Below are positions 58,817 through 64,000 of a stretch of DNA of 64,000 bases, one piece after another; position 1 is the stretch's first letter, and each line of letters starts with the position of its first letter. The translations under genes were made by a program, and so were the position numbers. The stretch is taken from positions 1,984,001-2,048,000 of the forward strand of contig NC_092404.1 of the NCBI RefSeq assembly GCF_009017415.1, written 5' to 3'. Below the pieces are notes generated by a model. It saw nothing but the letters and a program-made list of their open reading frames with translations, had not been told where the DNA came from and ran no database searches. This DNA is from Aspergillus flavus. Its lineage: Eukaryota > Ascomycota > Eurotiomycetes > Eurotiales > Aspergillaceae.

Positions 58817-59418
58817 AGGGCCTTACATACCACTTGGGCGTGTTTGAATTGGTTGATTTCTCGCATGGTTATGCATTTGATGTCTTATTTTATCCTTCTT
58901 CATTTAATACTATGTGGCTGGTCCCGGCGTGGTACTGTGCGTGTTGCTTATTTATTTCACGATGTTGATTGATTTATTTGATTGTCTCGTTCTTTTTCTT
59001 CGGGGGACACCTAAAGATTCTATAGAGATACTCCTTCATGATCTGATGCGGGTTTACACTTGTCATTTGTCGGCAGGGGAGGGCAATCCCTTGTCTCACA
59101 CAGTCTCGAGATATCGCAAAAGAAACAAAGCAACAGAAGATCAGACAAACAGCATTCTAGCCATTGTACGGAGTAGAAAATACCCGAATTCAATCATGAT
59201 ATTCTCCACATTTTTGTGGGCTGGGCTTATGCGGTTAAAACCACTATCGAATGGCATGGAAAAGCGATCGATAAATAGTGAAAAACTGCCCCGCATACGT
59301 CACGCTCTTTGCCTACGCTGGTCCCATTTTGGTCTTTGCAAACTTCTTGCTCACCAGCCACTTTTCGCCGTACTGGCTCATTTTCCTGGAGTCTCAAGCT
59401 AAATTTAGAAAAAAAAAG
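58817..59418. other. Intergenic, no gene seen
   Basis: About 600 bases between two genes on the same strand. A 162-codon open frame at 58914 has no recognisable domain and overlaps the region expected to be the Rqc2 promoter. Confidence 0.5.
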
Positions 59419-62400
59419 ATGAAGCAGCGATTCTCGTCGTTGGACGTTAAGGTATGCTTTGGCGGATGTTCATAACTTTGAACGGAACTCAGTTGGACTC
59501 ATGCATGAACCTTTCAGGTCATCTCCCAGGAACTCGCTTCGGAGATCGTCAATTTGCGAGTGTCGAACATATATGATCTCTCATCGGTATGTGTTTTGTT
59601 TTCCAGCAACATTATATATCCAACTAACGCGGGTCATTGTCTCAAGAGGATCTTTTTGTTCAAACTTGCAAAACCAGATCATCGCAAGCAGCTCATCGTC
59701 GACTCAGGCTTCCGATGCCATGTCACCCAATACTCGCGGGCGACGGCTTCCATGCCATCCCCTTTCGTGACCCGCATGCGCAAATTTCTTAGATCGCGAC
59801 GCATCACTTCGGTTAAGCAGATCGGCACTGATCGCATTATTGACATCTCGTTCAGCGATGGCATGTACCACATGTTCTTGGAGTTCTTTGCGGGGGGAAA
59901 CATCATTATCACCGACCGCGAACATAATATCTTGGCTCTATACCGCCAGGTCTCTGTTAGCGAGGGAGAGGAGGCGAGAGTTGGAATTCAGTACACGGTG
60001 ACGAACAAGCAGAACTACCACGGGATCCCGGAAATCACGTTAGACAGGATCAGGGAGACACTGGAGAAGGCGAAAGCACTATTTGCGCGTGAGGACGGAG
60101 CACCAAAAAAGTCAAAGAAGAAAAATGCGGACGTGTTAAGGAAGGCTCTCTCACAAGGCTTCCCAGAATACCCTCCCCTTTTGCTGGACCATGCTTTTGT
60201 GACAAAGGAGGTTGATCCAACAACACCATTGGATAAGGTACTACAGGATGAAAGCCTACTTCAGGAAGTCAACGGTGTTTTGCAGGAGGCCCAGAATGAG
60301 AATACAAGACTTTCAACGCAAGAGAGTCATCCTGGTTACATTGTTGCGAAAGACGATAACCGCAGTGTTTCTCAGTCGGCTAATGAGAATGAGAAGCCTT
60401 CGGAGACAGGCAACCTTCTCTACGAGGATTTCCACCCATTCAAGCCTCGGCAGTTTGAAGGGAAACCGGGTATTAGCATTTTGGAATTTCCCTCGTTGAA
60501 TGCCACGGTTGACGAATATTTCTCTTCGATCGAGACTCAGAAGCTAGAGTCTCGGCTTACAGAGCGCGAGGAGGCAGCGAAGAGAAAGCTTGAGGCAGTG
60601 AGACAAGAACACGAGAAGAAAATAGGTGCCCTCAAAGAACAACAAGAGCTGCATATTCGCAAAGCAAGTGCGATCGAGGATAATGTCTATCGTGTCCAAG
60701 AAGCCATGGATGCGGTTAATGGCTTGATCGCTCAGGGCATGGACTGGGTAGAAATCGCACGTCTTATCGAAATGGAGCAGAGCCGAGGAAATCCTGTGGC
60801 GAGAATTATCAAACTACCCTTGAAACTCCATGAAAACACGATCACGTTGCTCCTTGGAGAAGCCGGCGACGAACAAGATGAAGGAGACGAGCTATTCTCG
60901 AGCGACGAGTCTGAGGAATCCGAGGACGAGCAGGATAATGGCGAAAGCCAACAACCCCCGTCGGTACTGACTATTGACATCGATCTGGGTATCTCTCCAT
61001 GGGCGAATGCGAAGCAGTACTATGAGCAGAAGAAACAGGCTGCCGTTAAGGAACAAAGGACGGCCCAGTCATCTACCAAAGCGCTCAAAAGCCACGAAAA
61101 GAAAGTAACGGAAGACCTTAAACGGGGCATGAAAAAAGAGAAACAAACTCTCCGGCAAACTCGACAACCCTTCTGGTTTGAAAAGTTCCTCTTCTTCATC
61201 TCTTCGGAAGGATACCTTGTCCTGGGGTAAGTTCTGTTATTACTCCCTTCACAAGGATGTGTCCTAACTATTGCAGTGGTCGAGACGCTATGCAGAGCGA
61301 GTTGCTCTACCGCCGCCATCTTAAGAAAGGGGATATCTTCGTGCATGCGGATTTGGAAGGAGCTAGACCTATGATTGTCAAAAATAGATCGAAAGACCCT
61401 ACCGCGCCAATACCACCAAGCACCCTTTCACAGGCTGGCAATCTATGCGTTGCCACATCGAGTGCATGGGATTCCAAAGCTGTCATGTCTGCATGGTGGG
61501 TCCAGGCCAGTCAGATAACAAAAACAGCTGAAGTGGGAGGGCTTCTCCCCATGGGAGATTTCTTGGTCAAGGGAGAGAAGAACTTCCTTGCGCCGTCGCA
61601 ACTCGTTTTAGGTTTCGGAGTGACATTCCAAATCAGCAAAGACAGCCTGAAAAACCACAAAACCCACTTTGTTGACGAGCCTGAGGCGCCGGAGGCAACC
61701 AGAGAGGGTGGTCACGAGCAAGCTGGGGAAAGCACACAGCGATCTGAGCAACAACAGGAGACAGAGGAAGCTCATAAACCTTCCCTGGACCCTACAGAAC
61801 AAGCTGAAGAGCAAAGTTCGGACTCAGAAAACGAACAAGACAATGCTGATTCACTTCCCGCTCGAAACCCATTACAGCGTGGACCGTCGGAGTCTCCTCA
61901 TACTGAAGTCGCACAGGAGGGAGAAAAGGATACCGGATCTGATGGTGAAGAGGTTGCAGATGAGCCAGAAGAGCAAGCGGATGTGTTGGATGAGGAAGAA
62001 GCAGAGGCAGCTTCAGCAGATGCGCCAGCGGAAGATGAAAGTGAACACCGGCTCTCCGCAACGGCCAGGCAATCGCCTCGGAAGGGGAAGTCTCCTGATT
62101 CGTCCGAGGCTGGCCAACAAGCACCCGGCAAGAACTCAACTGCCAAAGCAACCAACGCCAAACAGGCACCGCCACCTACCCGAGGCAAGAAAGGGAAAGC
62201 CAAGAAAGCGGCCGCTAAGTACGCTGATCAGGATGATGAAGATCGTGAACTAGCTCTTCGTTTGCTTGGGGCCAACAAAGGCAAAGCTAGTAAGGCTGCT
62301 GCCGCCGCCGAAGCTAAGGCGAATCGCGAGAAAGAAGCTGAGGCACAGAAGAAGCGTCGTCAGGCGCAGCATGAACGTGCTGCAGAAGCCGAACGCAGAC

Positions 62401-62906
62401 GACAGGCCCTGCTTGAGGAAGGTGGTGATGATTACGATGAAGAGACGGCTGCCGCAGAGGCAGCAGACCTTGAGTGGATCCCAGCATTGATTGGGACGCC
62501 TCGTCCTGAGGATGAGATTCTTGCAGCCATTCCAGTCTGTGCTCCCTGGTCAGCATTGAGTCGATACCGATACAAGGTCAAACTGCAGCCAGGTACGGTG
62601 AAGAAGGGTAAGGCCGTCAAGGAGATACTCGGACGATGGGTGGCTGAGACCACCACTGGCAAGGTTAAGAAGGAATATGCTGAAGAAGCTGGCATCAGCA
62701 TTGCTGATGCAGAGAAACTCCGGGCTCGGGAAGGTGATGTGATCAAGGCATGGAAAGAGACCGAGATCATCAACAGCGTTCCCGTTGGGAAGGTGCGAAT
62801 TATGCTTGGAGCTGGCGGTGGAGGAGGCGATAGTAAAGGAAAAGGAAAAGGTGGTGGCAGTGGTAACAAAGGTGGAAAGGGTGGAAAGGGTGGAAAGAAG
62901 AAATAG
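59419..62906 (+). CDS. rqc2: Ribosome quality-control factor Rqc2/Tae2 (NEMF)
   Basis: Four exons (59419-59451, 59518-59586, 59647-61226, 61277-62906) give 1103 residues. The start MKQRFSSLDVKVISQELASEI and the block RVSNIYDLSSRIFLFKLAKP define the NFACT-N domain, which continues to about residue 200. A long charged coiled coil follows (about 330-400). The NFACT-R block GGRDAMQSELLYRRHLKKGDIFVHADLEGA lies near 530-560, and SAWDSKAVMSAWWV continues it. An acidic, disordered region (about 680-860), a Lys-rich stretch and the conserved C-terminal domain (WSALSRYRYKVKLQPG) close the protein, with a Gly/Lys tail. Rqc2 binds stalled 60S-peptidyl-tRNA and adds CAT tails. The first exon has 11 codons, so gene callers may start too late. 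Confidence 0.95.
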
Positions 62907-63520
62907 ACTACGATCTTGTACATAGCCTTTGGCATGTTGTATTATTATTCTTCTATATACATACACCTTGGATGGTTACAATGTCCACCATCCTGAATCA
63001 ACGTTCGGGTCACGTATGAAGATCTGCTAACGAAACCTTTTCACTCTGAGCCTCTCCGAAGTACTTCTTATTATTATATAGCCTTCCATCTCCATTGCAA
63101 GAGCTAGCACTTACACTATATCAGAGTGAACTTGTATGCATTGCATTCACAGTCCTTCTGCTTAGTCATACATGCAATCGACGTCATCGGAAAGATCAAA
63201 TTTTCGGCAGGTTCAAAGACCGCAATTAGCGACATCAGTCTTTTCGCAAAATCTCTATCTAGTTTGGTAAGTCCCTCAAGGAGGGGCGTCTGGTCTGGAC
63301 GGACTCCACTTGGAATTTACCTAACAAATAAGGCTTTGTAGGGCCGAAAACGCTCTCCCCCACCACCCAATCTATTCGCGTTTTGAGTCACCCCGCGACA
63401 CTCGTCCGTACTTCTGAAGTTTTGCCGACTATATCAGCGAAGCTGGTTTCCTCCCTCTCTCGCCTTGTCGCTGGCGGCTGTCCGCGCAGCTTTACGAGGT
63501 TTTTGAGCATTACCACCACC
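62907..63520. other. Intergenic: Rqc2 3' flank and Sua5 5' region
   Basis: About 610 bases. The last 190 (63332-63520) are open in frame with Sua5 but contain no ATG in that frame; see findings. Otherwise nothing seen. Confidence 0.5.
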
Positions 63521-64000
63521 ATGTCGTCCAAGGAGAAAACTCGGATCTTGTCGGTCCGCCGATTGAATAAAGAAGGCCTTGGCAATAAATCCCTTTCAGA
63601 GTGGTGGGATAGCGAGCGCAGCAACAAAACGGCAGAAGCTGCCGCGATTGAGGAGGCTGCTCTGCTCCTTCGGACGAGCAATATTCCGGTTGCATTTCCT
63701 ACAGAGACAGTGTACGGTTTGGGAGCTGATGCGACACGAAGCGATGCGGTGCAAGGGATCTACAAGGCCAAGCAAAGACCGTCGGACAATCCGTTAATTG
63801 TGCATATCGACTCACTCGAAATGTTGGAACGGCTACTCAACCCGCAGGAATCGGGTTCTACGAGCGCATCCGACAGCCCGAGAAACACAATTCCTTCCGT
63901 CTATCAATCCTTGATCGCCCGTTTCTGGCCAGGTCCTCTTACGATTCTTCTTCCGAATCCATCTGGATCGCTTCTCGCGAAGGAAGTTACTTCTAAACTG
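63521..64000 (+). CDS. sua5: Threonylcarbamoyl-AMP synthase Sua5 (partial, cut by window end)
   Basis: The first 160 codons from the ATG at 63521 are present; the gene continues past the window. It reads a YrdC/Sua5 N-terminal domain: EAALLLRTSNIPVAFPTETVYGLGADAT, IYKAKQRPSDNPLIVHI, and FWPGPLTILLP. These are the conserved blocks around the ATP and threonine site. The enzyme makes threonylcarbamoyl-adenylate for the t6A modification of ANN-decoding tRNAs in cytosol and mitochondria. The C-terminal Sua5 domain is outside the window. The ATG was chosen because it is the first in frame, but an in-frame extension upstream lacks ATG and looks like a mitochondrial presequence. Confidence 0.93.
   Translation, partial: MSSKEKTRILSVRRLNKEGLGNKSLSEWWDSERSNKTAEAAAIEEAALLLRTSNIPVAFPTETVYGLGADATRSDAVQGIYKAKQRPSDNPLIVHIDSLEMLERLLNPQESGSTSASDSPRNTIPSVYQSLIARFWPGPLTILLPNPSGSLLAKEVTSKL

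Noticed and set aside
59554..59650. Apparent Rqc2 start at an internal codon with read-through of 59587-59646
   Set aside because: The segment is a GT-AG intron. Removing it and adding the exons at 59419 and 59518 gives the conserved NFACT-N start.

Overview
The window is nuclear DNA of a filamentous ascomycete, most likely an Aspergillaceae member (Aspergillus/Penicillium type). Protein-coding genes carry 1-10 short introns, nearly all 45-90 nt with GT-AG ends. The gene complement is typical of that group: a GH5 beta-1,6-glucanase of the exgB type, an Abr1-like multicopper oxidase, a Zn(II)2Cys6 regulator and an alpha/beta-hydrolase-CorA fusion. The species cannot be fixed from the sequence alone. 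Exon models were built by hand; every spliced model below closes in frame.

Region 1 (1-24 kb) is accessory in character. Genes are spaced far apart and mixed with wreckage: a short-chain dehydrogenase reduced to its two ends, an aldo-keto reductase C-terminus, a frameshifted conserved protein and a truncated flavin monooxygenase with a TGG-to-TGA change. Intact genes here are a BTB protein, an unnamed conserved protein, an epoxide hydrolase-type enzyme, a small secreted four-cysteine protein, a multicopper oxidase, an isochorismatase-fold protein lacking the usual cysteine, a GNAT acetyltransferase, exgB and a Zn2Cys6 transcription factor. About 3.5 kb between exgB and the regulator shows no convincing gene.

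Region 2 (25-34 kb) is core: the NatC subunit Mak10/NAA35, the ATP synthase epsilon subunit, a Myb-like nuclear protein and mitochondrial HSP60 with a heat-shock-element-like site upstream.

Region 3 (34-40 kb) is an island inside the core. It holds an 11-exon gene for a 1142-residue protein with a SERAC1/DUF676-like alpha/beta-hydrolase domain fused to a CorA-like membrane domain. Next to it lie a decayed partial copy of the same gene and the C-terminal half of a caspase-like (C14) protein. In fungi such domains are associated with NLR-type and programmed-death proteins, so this is the best candidate for an undescribed system; its function is inference only.

Region 4 (40-64 kb) is dense core genome: an Mtm1-type mitochondrial carrier, an Hrt3/FBXO9-type F-box protein, a Dhr2-type DEAH helicase, a lineage-conserved disordered protein, ribosomal proteins uL16 and eL30, a coiled-coil protein, coatomer zeta, the ribosome quality-control factor Rqc2/NEMF and the start of Sua5 (cut by the window end). 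No rRNA, tRNA, CRISPR array or intact transposon was recognised.
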